A stretch of 39,178 nucleotides of DNA from a virus. Below, piece by piece: positions 1-9,274 of this stretch (within the stretch, counting starts at the first letter, position 1; each line of letters opens with the position of its first letter). Location: IMG/VR virus record IMGVR_UViG_3300036790_000320, positions 1 through 39,178 of that record. One strand, written 5' to 3'. The notes below the pieces were generated by a model. That model was given only the letters and a program-made list of their open reading frames with translations. It was not told the origin of the DNA and did not search any database. The translations under genes were made by a program, and so were the position numbers.

Positions 1-49
1 GGGCTGCTACGTTGGGTGAGGCATTGTTAATCGAATTATTAGTTGTCAT
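1..49 (-). CDS. N-terminal piece of an origin-spanning tail protein
   Basis: The minus strand reads an ATG at 49-47 and 16 codons that run off the left edge. The same reading frame continues at 39143 on the right side of the window, where the ORF ends at 38644. Joining 38644-39143 to 1-49 gives 549 bases, exactly 183 codons, so the gene is 182 residues long and intact on a circle. It belongs to the same family as the neighbours at 71-736 and 37867-38634. I see no strong ribosome site beyond AAGGA at 60-56. Confidence 0.85.
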   Translation of the reverse strand, partial: MTTNNSINNASPNVAA

Positions 50-70
50 TTTATACAATCCTTGTATATA

Positions 71-736
71 TTATGCTACTGTTAAGTTTCCTGTTGACGA
101 TACGACTGTCCATGTTGTATTTGCCGTTACGCAGCGTAATTTTACGCAGTCCCATTGATTAGATGACGCTAATGACCCCGTAACCCCGACAGTTGTTACC
201 TGGTTGCCATAATGGATTACCTGGCCTGCGGCTTGTGCTATGGTATAACCACCAGCATTCTTGCCGTTGATTTCAACTGAGTCCCCAATAGCGGCTGTTG
301 CTGGCAGCGTGAAGGTTACTAGAGACGCGCCCGCATCACTCGTATAACCTGTATTTACAGCCATCGTAACTGATGCCGTGGTCTGGTCTACCCATGGATT
401 GGCACCATTAGAGGCTATTGTTATTGAGTTGGCAGCGTTTGTGATCGTAATCCCTGTCCCTGCAGTCAATGTGGCTGCAAGAGGAGCGCCTGCAGTTGAA
501 CCTATGACTATTTGGCCATTCGTAAGGACTCTTGGGGTAACCACACCTTGGGCATTTGTAGTGAGTACAGCATTTGGGGTAAGGGTTGATAATACGAATT
601 GTGCTGCAAAGTCACTAAATTGCATGGCCGCATCATTTGTAGGCCCATAAGGGGACTGCCCCCAATACATTAAATCAGTGCCCGCATTGGTGGTAATAGG
701 GTTGGTCAAATAGACCTGGTGTATGTTCTTTGACAT
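71..736 (-). CDS. Tail fibre-like protein, member of a three-copy family
   Basis: A 221-residue Gly/Thr/Ala/Val-rich protein with the look of a beta-rich phage fibre. The C-terminal 140 residues contain a GQIVIGSTAGAP block, an LTAGTGITIT block, a TLPATAAIGD block and an ending TANTTWTVVSSTGNLTVA. All recur in the genes at 37867-38634 and at the joint. AAGGA lies 7 bases before the ATG. It probably forms part of the host-contacting tail appendage; that role is inferred from composition, context and repetition, not from a recognised catalytic motif. Confidence 0.75.
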   Translation of the reverse strand: MSKNIHQVYLTNPITTNAGTDLMYWGQSPYGPTNDAAMQFSDFAAQFVLSTLTPNAVLTTNAQGVVTPRVLTNGQIVIGSTAGAPLAATLTAGTGITITNAANSITIASNGANPWVDQTTASVTMAVNTGYTSDAGASLVTFTLPATAAIGDSVEINGKNAGGYTIAQAAGQVIHYGNQVTTVGVTGSLASSNQWDCVKLRCVTANTTWTVVSSTGNLTVA

Positions 737-764
737 TCTGATGTCCTTATCAGTATGTTTAGAC

Positions 765-944
765 CTATAGAAGCGTCAAAAATTCACCGTCTAATAGCGT
801 AAACGGCGTGTTGTCTAGCCATAAAAAGAACCCCAATATAGGGGGAAACGGGGAACCCTGTTCATAATCAATAAGCGTAAATACAGAATCATTTCCGAAG
901 TCGAAATTAACGTCGAAAAAGAACTGATCTAGAATTGATGACAT
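765..944 (-). CDS. Small hypothetical protein in the tail operon
   Basis: A 59-residue acidic and aromatic protein rich in Phe, Leu and Asp. I place the start at the ATG that shares one base with the stop of the upstream gene (TAATG). The same frame is open 21 bases further upstream, but the overlap is the arrangement used throughout this genome. I recognise no family. Its position among fibre genes suggests a small tail component or chaperone. Confidence 0.55.
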   Translation of the reverse strand: MSSILDQFFFDVNFDFGNDSVFTLIDYEQGSPFPPILGFFLWLDNTPFTLLDGEFLTLL

Positions 945-1297
945 TATGTATAACTCACAGGCCACATGACCACGCTAACATCCGCTGTAGCTAGGTCAGT
1001 TATCATGCTTATATTGTCCCCACCTTGTAAGGTCAATGATGCTGGGTTCATTTCACTTGTGGTTGCAACAAGGGTAGCCCCTGCAGGAATTGCTGCTGTT
1101 GCCCCTGAAACGTCCACCCAAACATCATTTGGAAAGTATCTAAAAGACACAATCCAGGTATGGAAAGTCGTAGGTACTGTAATGCTGGTTGCGCTGCCAA
1201 CAGTAAGAGTTGCAGAATATTTTACGGTGCTTGGTTGTGGGGCAAAGGCATTATACCCTTGCTGATCACGTCCAAATGATAGTGGTGTTGTAGACAT
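944..1297 (-). CDS. Small structural protein, likely tail or decoration component
   Basis: A 117-residue Thr/Ser/Val-rich protein predicted to be beta-sheet. It ends in a DVSVVMWPVSYT segment that resembles the VSVSVVMWGGTS end of the protein encoded at 10316-11170, so the two may share a C-terminal strand motif. It lies between the large collar-like fibre gene and a 59-residue gene, with TAATG coupling to the latter. The structural role is inferred from composition and context. Confidence 0.6.
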   Translation of the reverse strand: MSTTPLSFGRDQQGYNAFAPQPSTVKYSATLTVGSATSITVPTTFHTWIVSFRYFPNDVWVDVSGATAAIPAGATLVATTSEMNPASLTLQGGDNISMITDLATADVSVVMWPVSYT

Positions 1298-1352
1298 TCC
1301 TTGTCCCCATGTTTAAAAAAACATTATTTTTCGACACGTTCTTGTTTCATGT

Positions 1353-1384
1353 TTAAGCTATAAACATTACGCATTATAGCTTAA
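1353..1384 (-). terminator. 11-bp hairpin over the stop of the collar-fibre gene
   Basis: TTAAGCTATAA at 1353-1363 and TTATAGCTTAA at 1374-1384 are perfect inverted arms around a 10-base loop. The stop codon of the 1374-3329 gene lies inside the stem. There is no clear U run after it, so it may be a weak terminator or a 3'-end stabilising hairpin rather than a classical Rho-independent terminator. Confidence 0.45.
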
Positions 1385-3329
1385 TAAACATATTATAAAA
1401 CACCCCAGGCTGTGTCACGTTAGCGGCCGCGGTTGGTGTTAATGGATCGGTAGGCAGTGTTACGCCTGCCAATGGTCCCGGAAGTGCTGTTACAACCGTA
1501 GTCCCTGCACCTGATTGTACGCTTATTAAATCCAGTCCCGCGATTAAACCTGGGTGATGATGCTGGGCAAGTTCGCCTTCCACTTGATGATGATCGTACT
1601 CACCCTCACGGCTTCCGGTATTTTGTGTATAGGCTGTAGTTACACCACTTCCAGCCGAACCAAATGCAATAACGGTATTTGAAATAGCATTGGCAAAGGT
1701 GGTGGCAACAAAGAAGGTAGTAGAATTAACTGGAACCATGTAATAAATGGCATTTGCAACAATGTTGCCGTTTAGTGCGCCACCTGTGTTCTGAAAGGTT
1801 ACCGTATTGCCTTTAAACAAGTTTAGTAGGTTGGCTGTGGATGTCGTAAACAATAAATTACCTGCGCTATTTGAATCAGTGACAACGGAGCTGAAGCCTG
1901 TATGTGTTGGTGTTGCGGGCAAGAGGTTGGCCAATGGAACAGTCCCTAGAATTACCTGTCCCATGAGCTTTGTAAGCGACAATGCCCTATTGGCGTTATA
2001 ATCTGCAATGGCAGAGGCACCGTAGGTAACTGGCGCACCAGCACTGGTGTACATCTGGCTTATCGGATTAACAGTAAGAGCCGTATAAGGCTTGGCTAAT
2101 GTCCAAATTAGATTAAACAACTGCCATGTATCAATATTGGCACGCGTTGTTGCTACAGAGGATGCATTGCCTATTGTGCCGTCATTCATGACCACCCAAC
2201 CGAAAGGCTGGAAGCTATTGGCGCTTACACGTATGTCCCCAGTTCGTGGACTGGATATCACAGAATCGACTTGATCATAGGTCAAGAAACTATTTGTAGG
2301 GGAAGTTTGCGCTAAAAAGATTGAAGGCCTTGTAAAGTTAATGCTAGAAGCCACGTTTAAAGGCATTTGTACTTGCAGATACCAAGCATCATCCCCACCA
2401 CCGCCTAGGGTAAGCCCAGAGGTTGCAGTAAAGACACTTGTGAAACTGTATTTTGTCCAGGTAGGGCTAACTGTTATTTGTCCTATTAGAACGGGAGCAG
2501 GCGGGGTTGTTCCTGTGCCTGTGTCTTGCAGTAGAAATAGTTTTATAACGTTTTCCCCTGTGCCTGTGCCGCCAGCATTTTGGGCTTGTATCGTGGCGGT
2601 AAATTCGAAATTTGCGAGCACATTTACATGTAAACTTATCGGGAATTGGTAGCACTTTTGGGTTTCCCCTGTAGGTGTGTTGGAACACGTATGGTTTATA
2701 TAAAACTCAGGCGTTACGTCACCTGCTAAAGCTTGGGTATTTGCTAATGGGAATTTTGTGAACGTAAGTGTGTCTGATCCGCTAGTGTTGTTCTTAATAA
2801 ACTGGATGTCTGGATATTGGAATCCGTCATGCTGGCTAGGTGCTACAACCTTTTGAGTCACAGTATTCAATACCACAGTGCCGCTATTGCGCCAAAACCC
2901 ATTGTTTATGATTAGATTGTCTAGCTCTGGGTTTGTATTGCCGTTGATTGATTCGTCAATATTATAGGGGAAGTTTGCTCTAGTTATTTGGTTCGTCTGA
3001 GCATGATTTACTATGGTTATAAAATACCGTTCAACAATATATTGTCCTGTCTGGCTTAAGTTTTCCGCAAAGGGATAGAAAAATGGGATTGTGTCTACGC
3101 CATTAATATCGCAGATAGTGCCTGCCGCGGATAACGTCAAAGGGTTGGGCAGAGGGACATAGGTATAGTTCCCTGGTGTGCCTGTTTGGTAGAACCAGTT
3201 CTTTAGCGTTGTGCGGCTGTTGTCGGCAAAACAGGTCACCACACCTGCGGACATAGGTGTCCCATCTTTGTCTACAAACGAGTCCTGTAACATCGGAGCC
3301 GCTATTAATAACGCCGGGTTTATTGCCAT
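1374..3329 (-). CDS. Large tail fibre/collar-type protein
   Basis: A 651-residue protein. The start is taken at the ATG preceded by AAGGATCATC; an in-frame TTG five codons upstream lacks a site. The N-terminal 130 residues begin AINPALLIAAPMLQDSFVDK, a virion-attachment style seen in phage fibres. The middle is beta-rich. From about residue 365, GDIRVSANSFQPFGWVVMNDG resembles a phage tail-collar domain (general knowledge of T4 gp12-type fibres). Near residue 590 there is a His cluster (DHHQ...QHHHPG), of the kind that binds metal in fibre tips. It is probably the main adhesin or its scaffold. The family assignment is moderate; the fibre role is fairly secure. Confidence 0.75.
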   Translation of the reverse strand: MAINPALLIAAPMLQDSFVDKDGTPMSAGVVTCFADNSRTTLKNWFYQTGTPGNYTYVPLPNPLTLSAAGTICDINGVDTIPFFYPFAENLSQTGQYIVERYFITIVNHAQTNQITRANFPYNIDESINGNTNPELDNLIINNGFWRNSGTVVLNTVTQKVVAPSQHDGFQYPDIQFIKNNTSGSDTLTFTKFPLANTQALAGDVTPEFYINHTCSNTPTGETQKCYQFPISLHVNVLANFEFTATIQAQNAGGTGTGENVIKLFLLQDTGTGTTPPAPVLIGQITVSPTWTKYSFTSVFTATSGLTLGGGGDDAWYLQVQMPLNVASSINFTRPSIFLAQTSPTNSFLTYDQVDSVISSPRTGDIRVSANSFQPFGWVVMNDGTIGNASSVATTRANIDTWQLFNLIWTLAKPYTALTVNPISQMYTSAGAPVTYGASAIADYNANRALSLTKLMGQVILGTVPLANLLPATPTHTGFSSVVTDSNSAGNLLFTTSTANLLNLFKGNTVTFQNTGGALNGNIVANAIYYMVPVNSTTFFVATTFANAISNTVIAFGSAGSGVTTAYTQNTGSREGEYDHHQVEGELAQHHHPGLIAGLDLISVQSGAGTTVVTALPGPLAGVTLPTDPLTPTAAANVTQPGVFYNMFIKL

Positions 3330-3355
3330 GATGATCCTTATCAATCAACTATATT

Positions 3356-3538
3356 TTAGTCCACAATAATGTGCCAAATAGTGCCTATAACAAAACCTAT
3401 AATAAAGCCATATACTATTATCATGATAGTAATCCAGTTACTTAAACAGCAACCAGCATAACACAATGCATCATAAATACCATAGTGTTTTTTAATCAAA
3501 CAACTTATTAAGTCCGTATGTAACTGCAGAACCCGCAA
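3356..3538 (-). CDS. Small membrane protein, start uncertain
   Basis: Up to 60 residues, starting at a TTG if read in full. The C-terminal half (WITIMIIVYGFIIGFVIGTI) is one strong transmembrane helix. The 5' end overlaps the end of the ejection-protein gene by 47 bases. A later TTG near residue 25 is an equally possible start, and no good ribosome site decides. A single-helix membrane protein at the end of the structural operon could be a holin or spanin-like part, but there is no specific evidence. Confidence 0.4.
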   Translation of the reverse strand: MRVLQLHTDLISCLIKKHYGIYDALCYAGCCLSNWITIMIIVYGFIIGFVIGTIWHIIVD

Positions 3539-5549
3539 TTCCTGTGCCTAAGGATTTCTTTATAAAACTATTTAATTTCCGTTGAGCCTGTTCATAAGCT
3601 TCTTTGCGCTTCAATACTTCAGCCGTTGAAAGTCCCGTTACTTCAGCTTCATCACGCAGGCGCTTGGCCATAGCACGTTGTCTATTAAATTCAGCCCGCA
3701 ATTTTGGTAAGTTCTCAAACTGGCTTACAATCATTTCGTTTTGCTTTGCAGTCTCAAGATTACTTAAGGCTTGGCGTTGCTGCCCTAACAATTGCGATAC
3801 TTGCGGGTTTGCTTGGATATAGGGCTCTATTGCTTGATTAGGCTTAAACAAGTTCGCTGGGTTTTCGGCATAACTATGTCCTAATGCTAAGCGTGATAGC
3901 TCGGGATCTTGGCCTATCATTTCACGCAGTATGTTGTTGCCTTTTTGCTTGCCTGATATTTTTTCTAAAATGTTTCCAGGAACCAGGCCGCTTTCACGCA
4001 TGTTTATGTAGACTTTGTTCTTGTTTAAAGGAGCAACTCTGGTGGAATATTCATGGTTTATTCTATGAAGTTCCTTAATGGTCTCGCTAGGGAAATGCTC
4101 TTCAATAATGCCCTGCATCTTTTCATAATTGCTTTTTAAGGCATCAGCTTTTTCATTTAATTTATCAGCATCTGCAATGCTTGTGCCAAAGGTACGTGCT
4201 TTAGACCTTAAAGCACCTTCTTGTTGCTTCATAGAACGATAGGCTTTGAAGAATGCTTTGGGGTTTATTTCTTCGCCTTTGCCCCCTGGTTGTGTTCTTA
4301 TGGCTTCCATAAACTTTTCTTTTGAAAACTCTGAAGCATTTGGGAAGTCTTTAGTAAACTGCTCATATTCCTTTTGTAGGCTCTTAACATCTGCTTTAGC
4401 GGGAATGTTCATTGTTTCAGGCAAGGAATCTGCAAGAGCATCGTATTGACCACCTATTTCCTTGCGAAGACCACCTTGGCGAACTTCTCTAGGATAGCCA
4501 GTAACCGGGTGTGGCTCTATGGTTGGCACGCCTTCAATAGCATTAGATACACGCTCAGAAAGTTGCAGTGAATGAGGTTCACCATATCCTAAAGTCTGTT
4601 GTAAGGCCTGTTCATTGCGGGCAAGATTATGTTCTACCTCTGGAACAGTCTGTTCACCTGGTAGCATTTTGGTTTCTTGGCCATATTTCTCTTGGCGTTT
4701 TTGGTTGTCTAGGAACTGTTGCTCTTTTTCTTTAGCAGATAGTTCCAGGGCTTCAGGGCTATTGACCCCAAAGTTATGCTTAGATATGGCTTTGGCAGAG
4801 CGTTCACTGGCCTTTTGGCGTTCAAGGTCTAATTGGGCTTCAAGATATTCTCGCCCTTTAGCGCCAGTATTTCTATTGGCGGCAAAGTTTTTAACACCAC
4901 GGCCTAGAGCGCCAGCACCTTCAGCGGCAGCACCAAGGCCTGCACCTAATTCCCTATTATCAGGTGCTAATGCAGACCCAGTGGCACCACCTGATATTAG
5001 GTTTTTAACTAGCTCTGGAACTTTAGCATAGGGTATGTGTCCAAGTCCTGTTTTGATGGCTTGATAGCCCTTGGCGATAGGCAATGAGCCGCCTATATTA
5101 CCAATGGTTTCTGCGGCTTCTTGGACATAGGGATTGACGCCTTGAGGACCCGGGAATTCTGTTTTAGGGATTGGATATATTTGCTGGTTTGTCCCTGGAA
5201 AGTTCTTGGGCTTAATATTAAATATGTCCGCTGGAATGTTTCCCACACCGCGTATAAGGTTTTCACCACCTTGGAAAAACCCTCTGGCAGCGCTGGGAAT
5301 GCCTGTCATTTCTACAGGTTTATTGACCAGTAGGTTCATAAGGTTGCCTGCGGTCTCTAGGGCATTGTGTCCTTTAGTTGCTTTTACAGGTTCTACAAAG
5401 TGCTTGGTGAACCAGGAACCAAAGTCGCTAGGTTTGTTTTCATGAGCATCACCCCATTCAACCTCACGTACAGGGGCAATCTTAGAGGTCTTTTTGCTCT
5501 TAGAATTGGCCATGCCTTTTATGTCGCCCCAATCAACTTCCCGTGTCAT
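3492..5549 (-). CDS. Large ejection (internal virion) protein, gp16 position
   Basis: A 685-residue protein, last of three genes downstream of the gp10-like hub, matching the P22 order gp7-gp20-gp16. Residues 1-35 carry a duplicated short motif, TREVDWGD and VREVEWGD. Glycine/alanine-rich hydrophobic stretches follow at about 150-220 (GSLPIAKGYQAIKTGLGHIP, then GGATGSALAP). A long charged helical region from about 230 to 640 is likely coiled coil. The C terminus GTGIAGSAVTYGLNK is again membrane-like. Such proteins leave the capsid and help DNA cross the cell envelope. It starts in an ATGA overlap with the upstream gene. There is no peptidase or lytic motif I can name. Confidence 0.7.
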   Translation of the reverse strand: MTREVDWGDIKGMANSKSKKTSKIAPVREVEWGDAHENKPSDFGSWFTKHFVEPVKATKGHNALETAGNLMNLLVNKPVEMTGIPSAARGFFQGGENLIRGVGNIPADIFNIKPKNFPGTNQQIYPIPKTEFPGPQGVNPYVQEAAETIGNIGGSLPIAKGYQAIKTGLGHIPYAKVPELVKNLISGGATGSALAPDNRELGAGLGAAAEGAGALGRGVKNFAANRNTGAKGREYLEAQLDLERQKASERSAKAISKHNFGVNSPEALELSAKEKEQQFLDNQKRQEKYGQETKMLPGEQTVPEVEHNLARNEQALQQTLGYGEPHSLQLSERVSNAIEGVPTIEPHPVTGYPREVRQGGLRKEIGGQYDALADSLPETMNIPAKADVKSLQKEYEQFTKDFPNASEFSKEKFMEAIRTQPGGKGEEINPKAFFKAYRSMKQQEGALRSKARTFGTSIADADKLNEKADALKSNYEKMQGIIEEHFPSETIKELHRINHEYSTRVAPLNKNKVYINMRESGLVPGNILEKISGKQKGNNILREMIGQDPELSRLALGHSYAENPANLFKPNQAIEPYIQANPQVSQLLGQQRQALSNLETAKQNEMIVSQFENLPKLRAEFNRQRAMAKRLRDEAEVTGLSTAEVLKRKEAYEQAQRKLNSFIKKSLGTGIAGSAVTYGLNKLFD

Positions 5550-6445
5550 TTTACACCCGCAGCTTTCAATAATTGTGATATGTTTATTTTTCCAGGTACA
5601 CGTTTCATATAGTTAAAGATAAGGTCTGGTGATATGTCGTGTCCTGTTTTGGCCTTAATCTGTTCGGACAAATCAGCAGCAAAACTTAGATCACGATTGT
5701 CGTTATTGTTTTGGTCTTCAACGTCCATTGGAGCTTCTTCTCCACCGTCTTGACCGCTCATAGACTGTTCTGCATCTGCTTGCTCGAAAAGACTTGGCAC
5801 TGTGCGCTTAATACGTTGAAGGCGCTGCATTGCGTTTTCGTCTTTATGCTCGCTAAATACTTCTTCAGCTTGGGATTGGTTTAATGTCTGTGTTTGCAAA
5901 GCACGGTTCTTTAGCCCCTGTAAAAAGGTATCAAACTGGTGCTGCTTTTCAGCCAATGCAGGGTTTATAAGCTCTTTTGTCTTTCCACCAGGAAGTAAGC
6001 TCATTATCTTTTTGCCAATATCACCGCCATAATTTAGAAGACCACCGCCAGCGCTAGATACATACCCTCTAACCTTGCCAGCTTTGCTTAGGTCTTTTGC
6101 AATGGATTCTGCGTCTTGCACGTCCTTCTTTGCCTGTGTAGCATAGGTAGGCATTTCACCGCCTTGAACCCCGCCTTGGCCACCACCTTGTCCATACCCT
6201 AAATGCTTAGATATGATTTGCCCTAAGGCTGCCTGAAACTGTGGGTTTTGTAGAAACGCGGGTGTGGTAGCAAGTGTAGCCAACGGGCCAATCTTCTTAG
6301 CAAAAATGTCCGCTTCTATTTGTTGGGGCATGTAAGCTGCCTTCATACCTTGGCCATAGCCTTGTATTGCCTTCGAAACAGCGCCCGCAAAAGGGTTTAC
6401 CTCTTCAGGGTTTAGTCTACGTGCTTGAAATGCTGTAAATACCAT
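5546..6445 (-). CDS. Ejection protein, gp20 position
   Basis: A 299-residue Gln/Lys/Ala-rich protein. The N terminus MVFTAFQARRLNPEEVNPFA, followed by helices (AVSKAIQGYGQGMKAAYMPQ), is typical of small podovirus injection proteins. A Gly/Gln-rich linker lies near residue 85. The C-terminal third is acidic with Asn/Asp runs. It is flanked by the 215- and 685-residue partners and translationally coupled to the latter. The DNA-injection role is inferred from order and composition. Confidence 0.65.
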   Translation of the reverse strand: MVFTAFQARRLNPEEVNPFAGAVSKAIQGYGQGMKAAYMPQQIEADIFAKKIGPLATLATTPAFLQNPQFQAALGQIISKHLGYGQGGGQGGVQGGEMPTYATQAKKDVQDAESIAKDLSKAGKVRGYVSSAGGGLLNYGGDIGKKIMSLLPGGKTKELINPALAEKQHQFDTFLQGLKNRALQTQTLNQSQAEEVFSEHKDENAMQRLQRIKRTVPSLFEQADAEQSMSGQDGGEEAPMDVEDQNNNDNRDLSFAADLSEQIKAKTGHDISPDLIFNYMKRVPGKINISQLLKAAGVK

Positions 6446-6457
6446 TTTTAGCCCCTA

Positions 6458-7105
6458 TCAATGCCAAGGCAAGAATGCGCCTAACAACCCAAGACCTGAG
6501 CCCAGATTGCCCCAGGCAGAGCTTTTAGCAGCGTTCTTTCCTGCTTGTCCTTCGTAATCATATTGTGCTTTCTGTCCTAAGGACTGCGCTATTTGGTCAG
6601 CCATAGACGAGCCTGCTTGCTGGCCTTGGTTAGACAGTCCTTGCATTCCCTGTAGTCCTTGGCCATAAAGTCCCGTAGCACCAGACATATAGTTATAATA
6701 ATCCTGGTTCGCAAGGTCTGTTGCTAGCCCCATGTTCTCTTGTTCATGTTGTGGTGATCCTGCCATACCACCTGCAGCGGCCGCATGTCCCGCACCCTGT
6801 AATGCTTGTTGCAATGCGAACTTAAAACCAGGGGATTCGTGGAAGCTGTTCCCAATTTGGTTAAACTTGCCACCTGGATCATTTGTAAGCTGATCATACT
6901 GGCCTTGTAATTTAGGCAGCGTTGACATGCCAGCATTAAGCCATGGGGCATAATAAGGGGAAGTTTGTCCGGGGATTTGGTTAATAGATTGGTTGGCAAT
7001 ATCTGCAGGGTTCTTGCCTTTGCCACCAAATAGCCCTGCTAGGCCACCAAATATGTTGCCTGCGCCCATCCCGAGCCCAAACTTTTGTGTGTCTGTAAAT
7101 GCCAT
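6458..7105 (-). CDS. Ejection / DNA-transfer protein, gp7 position
   Basis: A 215-residue protein that opens with a glycine-rich hydrophobic segment (GLGMGAGNIFGGLAGLFGGK). It has the pattern SPYYAPWLNAGM, then ESPGFKFALQQALQGAGHAAAAGG, then an Ala/Gln/Gly helical repeat and a hydrophobic end. This layout is common in phage DNA-transfer proteins that cross the envelope with the genome. AAGGACGATC precedes the ATG. It is the first of three consecutive ejection genes. Confidence 0.7.
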   Translation of the reverse strand: MAFTDTQKFGLGMGAGNIFGGLAGLFGGKGKNPADIANQSINQIPGQTSPYYAPWLNAGMSTLPKLQGQYDQLTNDPGGKFNQIGNSFHESPGFKFALQQALQGAGHAAAAGGMAGSPQHEQENMGLATDLANQDYYNYMSGATGLYGQGLQGMQGLSNQGQQAGSSMADQIAQSLGQKAQYDYEGQAGKNAAKSSAWGNLGSGLGLLGAFLPWH

Positions 7106-7117
7106 GATCGTCCTTAA

Positions 7118-7492
7118 TCATAGGTAAACAAATTGCCGCCAAGTTGCTGTGACAATGTTCGGCGGTGTAGCACCATCATACGTGATTACAAATTGTTTTG
7201 ATACTCTATTGGTTGTATCAAATACAGTCTGTCCACTTATGTCCGGTATGTTCTGTGGTAGTGGACCACCAATAAGCGGTGTATAAATCGCCTGAATATT
7301 TGCAATGTTCGCGGCTGTTAATCTAGGAAACAATATGCCTTCATTCTTAAAGTTCTCTTGCAAAGCTTGGAACAGAGATGATAATCCCAATGACCATAAG
7401 GGCATAAAGTCCCCTGTTTTCCCGTCAATGACAGGAATTTCCCGCGGGAGATCGGGAAATATCGACTGCATTTGGTTTGGTTCTATTGCCAT
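7118..7492 (-). CDS. Conserved-type small tail-region protein
   Basis: A 124-residue protein whose first half is helical (LWSLGLSSLFQALQENFKNE) and whose second half is beta-rich. It lies between the gp10-like hub and the first ejection gene, where P22 keeps its needle (gp26) and gp14. It is too short and lacks the long trimeric coiled coil of a needle. It is more likely an assembly or adaptor protein of the tail; I cannot name the family. Confidence 0.55.
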   Translation of the reverse strand: MAIEPNQMQSIFPDLPREIPVIDGKTGDFMPLWSLGLSSLFQALQENFKNEGILFPRLTAANIANIQAIYTPLIGGPLPQNIPDISGQTVFDTTNRVSKQFVITYDGATPPNIVTATWRQFVYL

Positions 7493-7502
7493 TATACCTT
7501 CC

Positions 7503-9251
7503 TTAAATCCGCGTATTTGCTAAACCGTCTGTAGCTACAAACCTACCTAGTCCCCAGAACTTAAACTGCGGGACTAAGTCGTTAGCTATGCCTATTTGCC
7601 ACCACATCAGGCGGTTTTTGCGTACACCTATTGGTGGCAAGTAATATGCCCATTCATTGCCAAATGTAGCGCCACCGTCTGTTGATATGGACAAGTCCAC
7701 ATGCGGCAGCGATAAATTTCCAAAGCCTGTATTGGCGTTCTGTTGGGCTATTAAGATAGCTGAGTTGTCGCCAGATACCTGTTGTGGCACGAATATTAGG
7801 CCATCTTGGGACAACAGAGGATTACCATCTTGGGTAATTAGCTCTGGAAGGCCACCTTGGGTGATTAAAGGTCTGCCATCTTGGGTAATGAGAATAATCT
7901 CGCCCAGGTCTTGTTGCTGGTAGTTTGTTTCACCTGATTCAATAGTAAAGCCAATATCATTGAATATTTGGTAGTTCTGGTCTGGGGTTCTTATGTTCGC
8001 ACAAGTCCTGATCCTAGGGATTTCATGGGTAATTAGCTCGCCCGTGCTAGACACATCTTGGTAAGTTGTGATGTCTGTATCAAAGACAAAGAGGTTTCCA
8101 TTGTTTTTAGACACAAAGTAATACTGGTTCTTGAAGAATGCTACCTCAGATGCTATGAAGTAGTTTAAGTTTTGGTCACAAGCATGGTAAAATTTTTCCC
8201 TAGAAAAGTCATAGAACAGAGAAAGATTATCAGTATAAAAGTTGAGATGATAAAATAGGTGTCCGTCTTGTCGGTATAGGAAAGCTTGTGAATCTTGAGG
8301 CGCTGTAAGAGTCGAAAACAGAAAGTCGATACCATCCGTTGTGATCTTCTTAGGCATGCCACCATCACTATAAATAATGATGGGTCCGGATTTCTCGTTC
8401 TGAGCCAGCCATACAACAAACTCATCCATATAAGCCACGGTAGCGGGCTGTAGACAACCATAGTCAATATTGAACTGATTGTTTCGCTGATATGGGAACA
8501 ACTGTGCGCCAGTATCAAACCATGCCTCCGTTACTATAGAACCCATTACGAATATCATGTTCCCTTTCGAGGGAAAACGCACTACTGCTTTGACATTGTC
8601 GGGCTTTGTTTGTAAGAGGCCAACATTAGCAGAAGTTGAAGGCCATGCCGTCGTTCCTGAACCATCCGGCATTGTATTGTAACCTTCATTGCTTAACGAC
8701 AAGCGCCATGTGTTGTTTGCAGGTGGCGTATATGTCGTATCGTTAGATGCTGCCAAGATAAAATAGGTGTCATGGAAGGTCAAATATCCTGGTGTGAAGT
8801 TTAATGGCACTGTTACAAAAGCACTTGGGGTCAAGGAAGGATCATAAATATAAAAGGCCGTGCCATCAGATATACCAATTTGTGGCTTGTTGTTTTCTGC
8901 AATGTATACAACGCCTGTTTGGGTCTGTAATGTCCCGATAAAGAAAACCTGGAAAAAGCTTATCCTATGTTGTTGCTGGTCATAGATAATGTTTACTAAG
9001 AACACGCTTGAGCCTTCAACAACTACGAGTTCATTAAACTTTGTGCTCGTGAAGATGGCGCGGCCTTCAATGGCGTTCCTAAATTGGTCTGCAGTAATGC
9101 CTACGTTGTAGCCTGAGTAAGGAACCATAAATGTATCAGACATAAACATATTGTAGGTCTTTTCTATGCTTATCTTGGGATATCTACCAAAGATGCTAGA
9201 GCCTACTATGTTTATTGGGAACTCTCTGAAGTTTGCCCCACGCTTTACCAT
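7503..9251 (-). CDS. P22 gp10-like packaged-DNA stabilisation / tail hub protein
   Basis: A 582-residue beta-rich protein starting MVKRGANFREFPINIVGSSI, with aromatic blades spread along its length (VYIAENNKPQIGISDGTAFY, VAYMDEFVVWLAQNE, GHLFYHLNFY). Size, beta-propeller-like pattern and position directly after the gp4-like adaptor match the P22 gp10 family, which plugs the portal after packaging. Residues 455-490 hold a short tandem repeat (LITQDG-type units), seen as repeated TTGGGTAAT blocks at 7800-7900. AAGGACGGGCAA precedes the ATG. Confidence 0.75.
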   Translation of the reverse strand: MVKRGANFREFPINIVGSSIFGRYPKISIEKTYNMFMSDTFMVPYSGYNVGITADQFRNAIEGRAIFTSTKFNELVVVEGSSVFLVNIIYDQQQHRISFFQVFFIGTLQTQTGVVYIAENNKPQIGISDGTAFYIYDPSLTPSAFVTVPLNFTPGYLTFHDTYFILAASNDTTYTPPANNTWRLSLSNEGYNTMPDGSGTTAWPSTSANVGLLQTKPDNVKAVVRFPSKGNMIFVMGSIVTEAWFDTGAQLFPYQRNNQFNIDYGCLQPATVAYMDEFVVWLAQNEKSGPIIIYSDGGMPKKITTDGIDFLFSTLTAPQDSQAFLYRQDGHLFYHLNFYTDNLSLFYDFSREKFYHACDQNLNYFIASEVAFFKNQYYFVSKNNGNLFVFDTDITTYQDVSSTGELITHEIPRIRTCANIRTPDQNYQIFNDIGFTIESGETNYQQQDLGEIILITQDGRPLITQGGLPELITQDGNPLLSQDGLIFVPQQVSGDNSAILIAQQNANTGFGNLSLPHVDLSISTDGGATFGNEWAYYLPPIGVRKNRLMWWQIGIANDLVPQFKFWGLGRFVATDGLANTRI

Positions 9252-9274
9252 TTGCCCGTCCTTAGGCTAACTTA

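Noticed and set aside
1-35. Terminal direct repeat of a linear phage chromosome
   Set aside because: Only 35 bases long, with a gene continuing in frame through the joint; P22-type headful phages have permuted ends. An assembly overlap explains it better.
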